From JAEUKA01 sp044228505 (GTDB lineage Bacteria; Myxococcota_A; Polyangia; Palsa-1104; JAEUJZ01): DNA of 64,000 nt. The position numbers and the translations under genes are program-made. Below the pieces are notes generated by a model. That model was given only the letters and a program-made list of their open reading frames with translations. It did not search any database and had not been told where the DNA came from. The stretch covers positions 298,554 to 362,553 of the forward strand of contig JBGAUT010000003.1 of assembly GCA_044228505.1 (NCBI GenBank), written 5' to 3'. Shown here in pieces: positions 28,638-36,484 of the stretch (position 1 is its first letter; each line of letters opens with the position of its first letter).

Positions 28638-29125
28638 GAGGCACTCACCGAGACGCTGGTGTCAAACAGGATGGTGACTGGGCCGTCGTTGCACAGGTCT
28701 ACGTCCATCATGGCTCCAAATCGGCCGGTTTCGACGGTGAAGCCCGCAGTCCGGCAGCCTGCGATGAAGCGCTCGTAGAGCGGGATGGCCTCTGCGGGGG
28801 GTAGCGCACCCAGGAACGAAGGCCGCCGCCCTTTGCTGGTATCGGCGTAGAGCGTGAATTGACTGATGACGAGCAGCGCGCCACCCGCATCACGCAGCGA
28901 ACGGTTGATGTTGCCGGGCTTGCGACCTTCGGGGATGCTGCCGGGAGGGTCCGGAAACAGTCTCATTCCGGTGATTCGGTCGACGAGGAGATCGACCTCT
29001 TTGGGTCCGTCGCCTTGGCCGATGCCGAGCAGCACGCACAACCCGGTCGAAATCTTCCCGAGCACCTCGCCTGAATCTTGATCGCGTACCTCGGCACGGC
29101 TCACACGTTGGACCACGGCTCGCAT
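28634..29125 (-). CDS. dtd: D-aminoacyl-tRNA deacylase
   Basis: 163 residues. Hydrolyses D-amino acids (and glycine from tRNA-Ala) off mischarged tRNAs in the cytoplasm. Both family motifs are present: SQFTLYA at 88-94 and NDGPVT at 146-151 (the cross-subunit Gly-cisPro motif). The start is ATG 29125, because the family begins MRAVVQRVSRA. The open frame upstream runs into the promoter region of the divergent gene. Slightly longer than E. coli Dtd (145) owing to a loop around PEGRKPGN. First gene of a probable six-gene minus-strand unit. Confidence 0.95.
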   Translation of the reverse strand: MRAVVQRVSRAEVRDQDSGEVLGKISTGLCVLLGIGQGDGPKEVDLLVDRITGMRLFPDPPGSIPEGRKPGNINRSLRDAGGALLVISQFTLYADTSKGRRPSFLGALPPAEAIPLYERFIAGCRTAGFTVETGRFGAMMDVDLCNDGPVTILFDTSVSVSAS

Positions 29126-29174
29126 GGCCTCGCCGTAACACGTCGGCGGCTGGGGTGTAAAGCTGCTGGAAGCT

Positions 29175-29202
29175 TTGCCTGTCCGCTGGCTGTGGCTACG
29201 AT
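29175..29202 (+). promoter_or_regulatory. Possible promoter of the transglycosylase operon (TTGCCT-16-TACGAT)
   Basis: TTGCCT at 29175-29180, a 16-nt spacer and TACGAT (4 of 6) at 29197-29202 lie 8 nt before ATG 29211. No Shine-Dalgarno sequence precedes the ATG. Fits the short-leader pattern seen at other genes here. Confidence 0.35.
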
Positions 29203-29210
29203 GACTGGTA

Positions 29211-29918
29211 ATGCAGCGCCTGTGCGGATCGCGACGACTTCGATCGCTTTTTGTTGGTGTGCCGGGCCTGGCTCGGGCCATCTGTGCGGTGGCGATCATG
29301 TCGTCGGTCAGCCACGTTCATGCGGACCTGTGGAGCTATGAGCACGATGGGGTGGTCTACTTTAGTAACATCCCTCCGTCGGGACGCGATGGCCATCGCT
29401 GGAACGTGGTGTCGCGCAGCGGACCAGGGAAGGCACAGACGGTGTCGGGGGTGAGCGGCTGCGAGCGCTCGCGGGCCGACGTCGTGCCTTCCCAAGATCA
29501 GAGCCCCGAGCGCTTTCATCGCTACGATCGTCACATTGCCGAAGCGGCGACTGTGTTTGGGCTGCCCGAAGCACTGATTCGGGCCGTCATCAAGGTCGAG
29601 TCGGACTACGATCCCCGGGTTGTTAGCTGTGCCGGTGCCCGTGGGCTGATGCAACTGATGCCCGATGTTGCGACCGAGCAGAAGGTGAGCGACGTGTTCG
29701 AGCCACGCAAAAACATCCTCGGGGGATCGCGGCTGTTGCGGGTGCTGGCAAATCGCTTTCGTGGCGATTTGGTCTTGACAATAGCCGGATATCATGCAGG
29801 TGCCGGTGCCGTGCTGAAGTACGATGGTGTGCCGCCGTATGAAACGACTCAGCAGTATGTGCGGATGGTGCTGTCCGAATACCAGCGAGAGCGGGTGCGG
29901 CTCGGGGAAAAGAAGTGA
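29211..29918 (+). CDS. Secreted lytic transglycosylase (SLT fold)
   Basis: 235 residues. Signal peptide 1-38. A short DUF4124-like strand unit (LWSYEHDGVVYFSNIPP) follows at 40-56. The SLT domain spans about 105-225 with catalytic E130 (VIKVESDYDP), GLMQLMP at 145-151 and AGYHAGAGAV, all as in family 1 lytic transglycosylases that cleave peptidoglycan to anhydro-muropeptides. It is periplasmic. GTGA overlap with the FHA gene, followed by a kinase, suggests cell-wall turnover linked to phosphorylation signalling. Confidence 0.9.
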   Translation: MQRLCGSRRLRSLFVGVPGLARAICAVAIMSSVSHVHADLWSYEHDGVVYFSNIPPSGRDGHRWNVVSRSGPGKAQTVSGVSGCERSRADVVPSQDQSPERFHRYDRHIAEAATVFGLPEALIRAVIKVESDYDPRVVSCAGARGLMQLMPDVATEQKVSDVFEPRKNILGGSRLLRVLANRFRGDLVLTIAGYHAGAGAVLKYDGVPPYETTQQYVRMVLSEYQRERVRLGEKK

Positions 29919-31102
29919 GCGGGTGGCTCCGTCGATTGTCTGCGACGTATCGGACGGCCGTCGCAGCCGAAGCGGCCGGAGAGTACCTGGAAGCGGCCAA
30001 GGCATACGCGCTCTGCGACGAGCGTCACAAAGTCGCCGAGATGCACATTCTCGAAGCAGGTCGACGGGCGGTTCCGGGTAGTGCGGTCGGTGAACTGCTA
30101 GTGGCCGCGAACTTCTTGAACGAGGACAGTGATCCTCCCAAGCTTTTGCTCAAGCGGCTCGGCGAGGCACTGCTTCGTCTGATTCGTAGCCGCGAGCTGG
30201 TCGATAGCGATCGTGAGCTGGCGACGGTGGCTGCTCGGGTGTTGACTCGGGCGGATGAGCCGGTGCTGGCCGCCGAAGCCTTCGAACGAGCCGGTGATCT
30301 CGAGCGAGCCATCGAGCTACTGGCCCAGGCCGGGGATGTCGAGCGGGTGGAACGGCTGCTTACTGAGGACGCGGGACGACGACAGAAGGCGCGGCGCGAA
30401 ACCGAGCTGCTGGCCGAGTATGAGTCGGCGATGCTACGTGGTCGACGGGATGAAGCGCTCGCAAAACTGCGGCAGCTCGCCGAAACCGCCAAGGACAAGC
30501 GCGAGCCCCAGCGATTACTCGACGCGCTGCTGCGAAGGCTGCTGACTACTGGCGTGATCGAGCTGGTGGTGGGGGCCGCTGCTTTTACAGCAGCGACGGC
30601 CACCGAGCGCGTGCTATGTGCGACGCCGCCGATTTTGCTGGGTCGTGGAGAGGAGTGCGCGGTGGTCCTGGGGGATCCGGGCGTTTCTCGTCAGCATGTT
30701 CGGCTGCACTTCTCCGACGAGGGAGGGTGTGCGCTGACCGACTTGGACAGCAAGAACGGGACGTTTCTCGATGGAATTCAGGTGGGGCAGGGCGCGCTCC
30801 TGCCGCTTCGCCATGACGGAGAGCTGGGGATCGGGCAGCACGTCCGGGTGCAGTTTCGGGTAGATGAACATGAGCTGTCGCTCAAGGTTCGGACAGGCAT
30901 GCGGCGGGGTCTGTCCGTCCGCGTGTCAGCGGGGCTCTTGCCGATCGCTGGTCGGCTGGGCCTGCGGTTCGAGGACGGTCGACCCCTGGCTTTTTGCGAC
31001 GGCGAAGAGCTTCGACTGAATGGTCAGCGAGTGGCCTCGGGCGTGCAGCTTCTCCACGGCGACATCTTAGAAGCGGGCACTGTGCGGGTCGAGGTCGCCT
31101 AG
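29915..31102 (+). CDS. FHA-domain protein with TPR-like N-terminus
   Basis: 395 residues, GTG start overlapping the previous stop. The N-terminal half (1-215) is alpha-helical, Ala/Leu/Arg rich, with TPR-like units (AAEAFERAGDLERAIELLAQAGDVE). An FHA domain occupies about 235-320: LGRGEECAV, SRQHVRL and DSKNGTFLDG, the residues that read phosphothreonine. A further segment (about 325-395) has a similar strand pattern (LRLNGQRVASGVQLLHGDIL) and could be a second, degenerate FHA. No signal peptide. With the kinase 2 bp downstream, it is the likely phosphorylation-dependent adaptor of that kinase. Confidence 0.87.
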   Translation: MSGWLRRLSATYRTAVAAEAAGEYLEAAKAYALCDERHKVAEMHILEAGRRAVPGSAVGELLVAANFLNEDSDPPKLLLKRLGEALLRLIRSRELVDSDRELATVAARVLTRADEPVLAAEAFERAGDLERAIELLAQAGDVERVERLLTEDAGRRQKARRETELLAEYESAMLRGRRDEALAKLRQLAETAKDKREPQRLLDALLRRLLTTGVIELVVGAAAFTAATATERVLCATPPILLGRGEECAVVLGDPGVSRQHVRLHFSDEGGCALTDLDSKNGTFLDGIQVGQGALLPLRHDGELGIGQHVRVQFRVDEHELSLKVRTGMRRGLSVRVSAGLLPIAGRLGLRFEDGRPLAFCDGEELRLNGQRVASGVQLLHGDILEAGTVRVEVA

Positions 31103-31104
31103 CG

Positions 31105-32568
31105 ATGTCGTGGTGGCAGCGGTTTCGTTCGCGAATCGGTGGCCCCAGCAGCGGTCCGCCGTCCCTTCCGGTTCGACCGAGTCTGCCACCGTCAGACGAT
31201 GACCCGGTGTTGTTCCTCCATCGCTACAGTCAACGGCTCGGTCATCTGTCGGAGCGGCCTCGGACTGCGGATGTGGCGGTGCTAGCGGCGCTGACCAAGC
31301 TGCTGGAATCGGGCCGCGAGGAGCCTGCCATTCGGATGGGTCAGAGCCTGTCACGAGCGATTCCGACGGATTTTGCGTTGGCGCGTCTTGTGGCCGAGAC
31401 ACTCTGCCGTCGTCATCGCTACGCAGAAGCGCTCGGGCCACTTTCTCAGGCGCTGCGGCTGGCACCGCTGTCGGAGTCATTGCGGCTGCGGTTTCTGTTG
31501 GCACAGGTCCATCGCGAGCTGGGCCAGATCGATCAGTCAAGACGCCAGTTCGCCGAGATTTTGGCCCTTGATGTGGACTATCCCGGGGCACGCGCAGCGT
31601 TGGCGGAGGTCACCGAGCCGCAGCGCTCGCCCGTGTATCGGACCGATTCCGGAGGTGTTGGTGACGTGCAGCGAGCGATTTTGCCGACAGTGGCGCTGGC
31701 AACCGGCGGTCGATATCAGCTGTTGGCTGAATTGGGCTCGGGGCGGACTGGGACGGTGTATCGAGCGCTCGACCGTGAACTGGACTGTGAGCTGGCGCTG
31801 AAGCTCTTTCATCCGCATCTGCGACAGCGAGGCGAAGACGATGCGCTGCTGCGTGCTCTCCACGAAGCAAGACTGCTTTCGGCGGCACGTCATCCGGGCA
31901 TCGTCGCGCTCTATGCCGTGGAAGGCGATGAGCTGGGTGATACTGCGCAGCTTCCGCTGTTGGCGATGGAGCTGTGTCGCGGTGGCTCGCTTCGCAGTCG
32001 CGTGCGAACGGGACCACTGGCAATTGAGGTCGCTCTCCGTCGAGCCAGAGAGCTACTAGAGACGCTGGCCGAGCTTCATGCTGGGGCTGTGTCACACGGT
32101 GACCTCAAGCCCGAAAACCTGCTGTTTCGTGGGGATGGCCGTTGTCGGTTCGAGCTGCCGCCAGCGGAGCGTCCATTCGGGGATCTGGTGATCGCTGACT
32201 TTGGCCTGTCTCGTTTGCGCGATGGACTGGGTGGCACGGGAGCGGGCACGCTCGGCTATCTGTCACGAGAGCGATACTTCGGGGGTCCACCCTCGCCACC
32301 CGGTGATGTATTCGCGGTTGGGGTCGTGCTGGTGGAGATGCTCTGTGGTGAGCGTGTCGCTGTGGAACTCGCGTCCTCATCGCGGATGGTGCCGCTATCG
32401 GGTTCGGCGCTGCTCAGCGGGGCGCAGTCGTGGCTTTCGGGGTTGGGGGCTCGCGAACAGCCGCTGCGGTGCTTGCTTACCGAACTACTCAGTGACGAGG
32501 CATCGGTTCGTCCTACGGCTGCGGCGGCAGCTGGGCGGCTGTTCCAGATCCAGCGACTGGGCGATTGA
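31105..32568 (+). CDS. Ser/Thr kinase with N-terminal helical repeats (HGD-type)
   Basis: 487 residues from ATG 31105, 2 bp after the FHA stop. A Pro-rich N-terminus and TPR-like helices (about 50-175) precede a kinase domain at about 205-480: LGSGRTGTVYRA loop, LALKLF lysine, HGDLKPEN at 331-338, ADFGLSR and DVFAVGVVLVEML. The catalytic-loop Arg is Gly (HGD rather than HRD), the non-RD form, which usually means control is not by activation-loop phosphorylation. No TM helix, so soluble. The 3' end overlaps the convergent TPR gene by 56 bp. Confidence 0.87.
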   Translation: MSWWQRFRSRIGGPSSGPPSLPVRPSLPPSDDDPVLFLHRYSQRLGHLSERPRTADVAVLAALTKLLESGREEPAIRMGQSLSRAIPTDFALARLVAETLCRRHRYAEALGPLSQALRLAPLSESLRLRFLLAQVHRELGQIDQSRRQFAEILALDVDYPGARAALAEVTEPQRSPVYRTDSGGVGDVQRAILPTVALATGGRYQLLAELGSGRTGTVYRALDRELDCELALKLFHPHLRQRGEDDALLRALHEARLLSAARHPGIVALYAVEGDELGDTAQLPLLAMELCRGGSLRSRVRTGPLAIEVALRRARELLETLAELHAGAVSHGDLKPENLLFRGDGRCRFELPPAERPFGDLVIADFGLSRLRDGLGGTGAGTLGYLSRERYFGGPPSPPGDVFAVGVVLVEMLCGERVAVELASSSRMVPLSGSALLSGAQSWLSGLGAREQPLRCLLTELLSDEASVRPTAAAAAGRLFQIQRLGD

Positions 32569-33535
32569 TCGTGGAGGCTGGAGGGGCAGTCGGCGTGCAG
32601 CCGGTGGTATGGGCTCGATTTTCCGCGAGGTGTTCCTCGGCGCGGCGCAGATAGGCTCGTGGTACCGAAGCAGGCGCTCCTCGCAAGTAACCAATCAGTA
32701 AGGACTCACGCTCGCAGCCGAATGGGAGGAGCAGCGCCTGGTAGTAGTCGCGTTCCACCGCAGGCACATAGTCGGCCATCTTCAGAAATCGGAGCCCCAG
32801 ATCGTTGCGCCGGAGCTGCATCATCAAGCGAAGCGGCCTTTGGCTGTTGCGGCGGTCGAGTGCGGCCAGCAGTCCCGCACAGCTTCGAGACACATTCACA
32901 AGTGGCTGGAGTGGTGGCAGCTCAAGACATGCTTGCGAGTAGAAGACAGAGGCTTCTTCGGGCCGTCCTTGAGCCATGAGCGTATCGCCGAGTCGATACA
33001 GTACCCGATGAGTAGGCCCATCAGCGAGGAGCAACCGTTGATACTGCGCCGTCGCCAGCGCATGTTCGCCGCGCAGGCTCTGACACAGTGCCATCCCGAG
33101 CTGAATCGCTTGCCGGTCCTTCCATTGGAGGTCGATAGGCGGCGGCGGCGTGCGTGAATCGGTCAGGATTCGCTCAAATAGCGCGGACCCCTCGGCGCAG
33201 GCTCCCAGCTCGGCGTACGCCATCGCCAAGGTGACCGACGCTTCGGTGCGTTCCGGTGCCATGTGGCGCGCATCGAGTAGCTCAGTGATCGATTTGCTGA
33301 GATCGGCACCCGGTGAGATTTGTCCGAACTGGAGCTGACTGCGGGCACGCTGCACGATCTGTTCGTACAGGCCAGAGTCGCTCGTGCCTGGCCGATTTGG
33401 ACATCCCCAGATTGACAGCGCGCAGTCGCGCACCACCTTGCGGGGGGGCACAGGTTCTGATGGGGGCAGAGGACTTTGTGCCATCGCAAGCATCGGGCAC
33501 AGTAGCCCCATCACCAGTCCCAGCCGTGAACTCAT
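32513..33535 (-). CDS. Secreted TPR protein
   Basis: 340 residues. Signal peptide 1-20 (MSSRLGLVMGLLCPMLAMAQ). Cys pair near 37-45 (CALSIWGC). Helical TPR-like repeats at about 55-270 (SVTLAMAYAELGACAEGSALFERIL; THRVLYRLGDTLMAQGRPEEASVFYSQA). The tail is Pro/Thr rich. ATG overlaps the stop of the AgmX-type TPR gene (ATGA), so the two are coupled. It is the last member of the long minus-strand signalling run, and its 3' end overlaps the convergent kinase gene by 56 bp. Confidence 0.75.
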   Translation of the reverse strand: MSSRLGLVMGLLCPMLAMAQSPLPPSEPVPPRKVVRDCALSIWGCPNRPGTSDSGLYEQIVQRARSQLQFGQISPGADLSKSITELLDARHMAPERTEASVTLAMAYAELGACAEGSALFERILTDSRTPPPPIDLQWKDRQAIQLGMALCQSLRGEHALATAQYQRLLLADGPTHRVLYRLGDTLMAQGRPEEASVFYSQACLELPPLQPLVNVSRSCAGLLAALDRRNSQRPLRLMMQLRRNDLGLRFLKMADYVPAVERDYYQALLLPFGCERESLLIGYLRGAPASVPRAYLRRAEEHLAENRAHTTGCTPTAPPASTINRPVAGSGTAAQLPPQP

Positions 33536-34881
33536 CGCGCCTCGAAGTGGATGGGGAGCGCCAGTTCGTCGTTGTCATCATTTCCTGCTGACGACGGCAC
33601 AAAGCGAAACCGCTGAAGCGCATTTTGAAGGCAGCGCAGCAGCTCTGCTGCCGGTGGCATCATCGTGGCCTGTCCGCCGCTCGGCTTCCATGATCCCCGC
33701 TCGCTCAGGGAGTGGTTCAGTGGCTGAACGAGCAATACCGCACCGCTTGGGTCAACGATCAGCGCCACCAATAGGTCGCCGGCCAGTCGTGGCGCACGTC
33801 GCAGTCCCTGCGCGTAACACTGCCGAAGATCGATCATGCGGTCTCTGACGCCGCGACTGATTTCCTCTTCGCTGCGGTGTTTTTCTCCGCCGCCCGAGCT
33901 GTCTTCAGGCGCAAAGTGCGGGGAGCCGACCAGCACGTTCGCTCGCAACAACTCAGCGACGGGAATGCCGGGCAGTTTTTGCAGTTCGTCGAGATGTTCC
34001 CGAGCGCGAGAAGTGTAGCGGCTCTTCGGAAGGTCCAGCGCAAACTGACGAAACGAGCGCATGGCCTCGTCTCGATTGCCCAGCGCTTCGGCGATAAGAC
34101 CGTCGTAGTAAAAGCGATCCCCCTCGGGCACAAAGAACACTTCATCGCTTTGGTAGACCCGCAGCGCTGGATCGGAAGCCAGGGAGCGACTCAGGGCCTC
34201 ATGGCTCTTTTGCACCTGACCATCGCGGTCGTACGCGATCGCTAGGCCGAGCGCATGGAGCGCCCCTTGATCGCCGGTATCAATCTGTTCGGCTTGACTG
34301 TAGCGGCGGATCGCTTGATCTAGCTTGCCCAGCGCCATCAGTGCTTCCGCCGAGTTGGACAGCAGCGTGGCCTGCTGGTGCCGACTCGGAAACAGCAGCG
34401 AGTCAGGCTCACCGGGGAGCAGTCGCAGCGCACGGTCGTACTCTTTGACGGCCTCCTCGAAACGGCCGAGGTGAGACAGTACGATGCCAAGCTGCGTCGC
34501 AATCTCGAAGTCCCAGCTTCCCGTTTCGTCATCGCGGCGGGCTTGCTGAAGTTCCCGGCTGGCCTGGGTCAGTGCGGCCTGTCCGAGCTCCGGCCGTGAC
34601 AGCCACTCACCCAACCACACTCGCGCCTCGACATCGGTTGGTTCGACCAGCAGCGCTTTGTGTAGTAGCTGAATCGCTTGCTGGGTCAGCATGATGCGCT
34701 CGGGATGGTCGCGCCGCCGGTGCTTGAGCGCCGAATAATACAAGCTGCGTGCGCTGTCTTTGAGCTTCGCAAGCTGTTGGGTCTTGTTCTTGCCGGTTGG
34801 TCCAGGTAGTGAATCCGCTGCATGCCCCGTCGGACATAGGAGCAGGGCCACCAGAAACCACGCCACCGCGTGCAGCCGCAT
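33532..34881 (-). CDS. Secreted TPR protein with AgmX/PglI-type C-terminal domain
   Basis: 449 residues from ATG 34881. Signal peptide 1-22. Five or six TPRs at about 30-300. The C-terminal domain (about 330-449) has the AgmX/PglI layout: RQCYAQGLRRAPRLAGDLLV, IVDPSGAV, then LLRCLQNALQRFRF, a TonB-like fold typical of Myxococcota gliding and envelope proteins. The two Cys are conserved in that family. A TATACT box 6 nt upstream of the ATG suggests its own leaderless transcript, besides read-through from the upstream operon 100 bp away. Confidence 0.82.
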   Translation of the reverse strand: MRLHAVAWFLVALLLCPTGHAADSLPGPTGKNKTQQLAKLKDSARSLYYSALKHRRRDHPERIMLTQQAIQLLHKALLVEPTDVEARVWLGEWLSRPELGQAALTQASRELQQARRDDETGSWDFEIATQLGIVLSHLGRFEEAVKEYDRALRLLPGEPDSLLFPSRHQQATLLSNSAEALMALGKLDQAIRRYSQAEQIDTGDQGALHALGLAIAYDRDGQVQKSHEALSRSLASDPALRVYQSDEVFFVPEGDRFYYDGLIAEALGNRDEAMRSFRQFALDLPKSRYTSRAREHLDELQKLPGIPVAELLRANVLVGSPHFAPEDSSGGGEKHRSEEEISRGVRDRMIDLRQCYAQGLRRAPRLAGDLLVALIVDPSGAVLLVQPLNHSLSERGSWKPSGGQATMMPPAAELLRCLQNALQRFRFVPSSAGNDDNDELALPIHFEAR

Positions 34882-34887
34882 ATGCGC

Positions 34888-34893
34888 AGTATA
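34888..34893 (-). promoter_or_regulatory. -10 box of the TPR-AgmX gene (TATACT, leaderless)
   Basis: On the minus strand TATACT (5 of 6) lies exactly 6 nt before ATG 34881. There is no Shine-Dalgarno sequence and no clear -35. Confidence 0.45.
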
Positions 34894-34981
34894 GCGGGGC
34901 TTGTCGGCCATCACTCGTTCATCGCGAGCTGTCCAATCCGCCACGCGCTTTGGATCGGCCAGGCTGCTTCAGACACTGCGG

Positions 34982-36448
34982 CTAGGGCGACCGGTTCGTG
35001 GCGATGAGCACTTTGATGGGATTGCTCGCAGCGCTGTTTCCCACCACAAGGTCTGGCTTGTGATCTCCGTCAAAGTCCGAAGCCAAATATATCGAGGGGT
35101 TTACCAAGCTATCGGCACTGTTCATCGTTACGAGTGTGGGAGGCAGATACCCGCCCTGACGATCCGCAAGCAGAGCGAACGTACTTTGCGCGACCGTGTC
35201 CCCGAACACGATGTCTGGCCAGCCGTCCCCACTCAGGTCTGTGGCCAGCAGATGGCTGGCAGCAGAGCGGGTGGAAACTAGCAGTGGGCCAGGCACCAGT
35301 GTTCCGGCTTGATTGAGGAAGGTCAAAAGGCCTTTGGCACAGCTCACCACCAGATCCAAGCGGCCATCCAAGTTCAAATCGGCCACCGACATGCCTTGCG
35401 CCGTGCAACCAGGAGTTGGCAGGACTTCATCGGAGTAGCCCCCGAGTCCGTTGCGCTTGTACACTCGGAGCAGCGGGCTATCCATAACAAACACCTCGTC
35501 GAAGCCGTCGCCCGTGATGTCGCCGGTACTCAGTTCGGCGGCAAAGATGCCCGTCGCCATGACCTGAGGTTTGTCGTAGGAGCCGTCCTTACGCAGGCCG
35601 ACTAGCGAGAGCGTTTTATCAATCGTATCGGCGACCACCAGCGTTCGTGGATCGTTGTCAGGTTGCCGTACCAGCGCAATGAGCGATGGTCTGGTTCCGA
35701 TGCTCACAGTTGGACCCGGAACAAATCCGCCTTTGCCATCACCACGCAGGGTCTGCAATCCATCGAGCACGGCGACGATCAGATCGAGGTTCGAGTCTCC
35801 GTCGGCATGAATCGCCAACACATCCTGAGGCCTCTGGGTGGAGGTACCTATCGATATGAACTCGGCGGGCCGCAGTGTTCCATCCCCTTTTCCAGGTAAC
35901 AGGACCAGCACGGCTTCGCTGCCTGAGGTGTAAGCTACGTCCATTCGTCCGTCCTGATTCCAGTCGCCCACCGCCATCCGCCGGGGATTCTGTGCGGTGT
36001 AGATGTGACTCTGAACAAAGCTCAGTGACTCAGAATAGTAAGAAAACAGATCATCACGCCGCACGCTGTGTCCGGTGGGATTGCGGACCGTGATCGGAGT
36101 CCACCAACTGGACTGCTGCGCCATCGGTAGCGTGAAGGTCAGCTCGGTCGAAGAGACCAGTTTCACATCGCCGATCGCGGTACCTTGCCATTCGACTTGA
36201 ACTCCTTCGAGGAATCGCTCTCCGAGCAGTTTGACCGAGCCGCTGCCACTGGTTGGAACCGACTTCGGAGTTACCGCATACAGCGCCAGTGCGGGGTGAC
36301 AGATCTGTTCCTGCAAATCACAGACTTCATCCGCCAGACACAGAGTTGGGTTCGAAACACAGTTGTCTGGATTGGGAATGTCTAGGTTTCCCCACAGCGA
36401 CTGGCAACCAGCCAGAAATCCGGCAAACAAAATCGCAAGTCTTTTCAT
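34982..36448 (-). CDS. FG-GAP/VCBS-repeat lipoprotein, copy 2 of duplicated module
   Basis: 488 residues. Lipoprotein signal MKRLAILFAGFLAGC (lipid on Cys15). A Cys-rich segment at about 28-52 (CVSNPTLCLADEVC...ICHPAL), an IPT/TIG-like Ig domain at about 58-140 (AVTPKSVPTSGSGSVKLLG), then six to seven FG-GAP blades (VGDWNQDGRMDVAYT, VADLNLDGRLDLVV, ASDFDGDHKPDLVVG) forming a beta-propeller with Ca2+-type DxDGDG loops. It is exported to the surface or periplasm. A close paralogue lies at 38031-39530. Follows a PEGA-type membrane protein by 36 bp. Confidence 0.85.
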   Translation of the reverse strand: MKRLAILFAGFLAGCQSLWGNLDIPNPDNCVSNPTLCLADEVCDLQEQICHPALALYAVTPKSVPTSGSGSVKLLGERFLEGVQVEWQGTAIGDVKLVSSTELTFTLPMAQQSSWWTPITVRNPTGHSVRRDDLFSYYSESLSFVQSHIYTAQNPRRMAVGDWNQDGRMDVAYTSGSEAVLVLLPGKGDGTLRPAEFISIGTSTQRPQDVLAIHADGDSNLDLIVAVLDGLQTLRGDGKGGFVPGPTVSIGTRPSLIALVRQPDNDPRTLVVADTIDKTLSLVGLRKDGSYDKPQVMATGIFAAELSTGDITGDGFDEVFVMDSPLLRVYKRNGLGGYSDEVLPTPGCTAQGMSVADLNLDGRLDLVVSCAKGLLTFLNQAGTLVPGPLLVSTRSAASHLLATDLSGDGWPDIVFGDTVAQSTFALLADRQGGYLPPTLVTMNSADSLVNPSIYLASDFDGDHKPDLVVGNSAASNPIKVLIATNRSP

Positions 36449-36484
36449 TTGTTACTCACTTGATCGCGGCAAATTGATGTTCTT

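Noticed and set aside
29196..30005. 269-codon minus-strand frame opposite the lytic transglycosylase
   Set aside because: Low-complexity His/Pro/Arg product; catalytic motifs are on the plus strand.
35785..35805. GGTTCGAGTC resembling a tRNA T-arm
   Set aside because: Lies inside an FG-GAP coding frame, with no acceptor stem or anticodon arm at the right distances.
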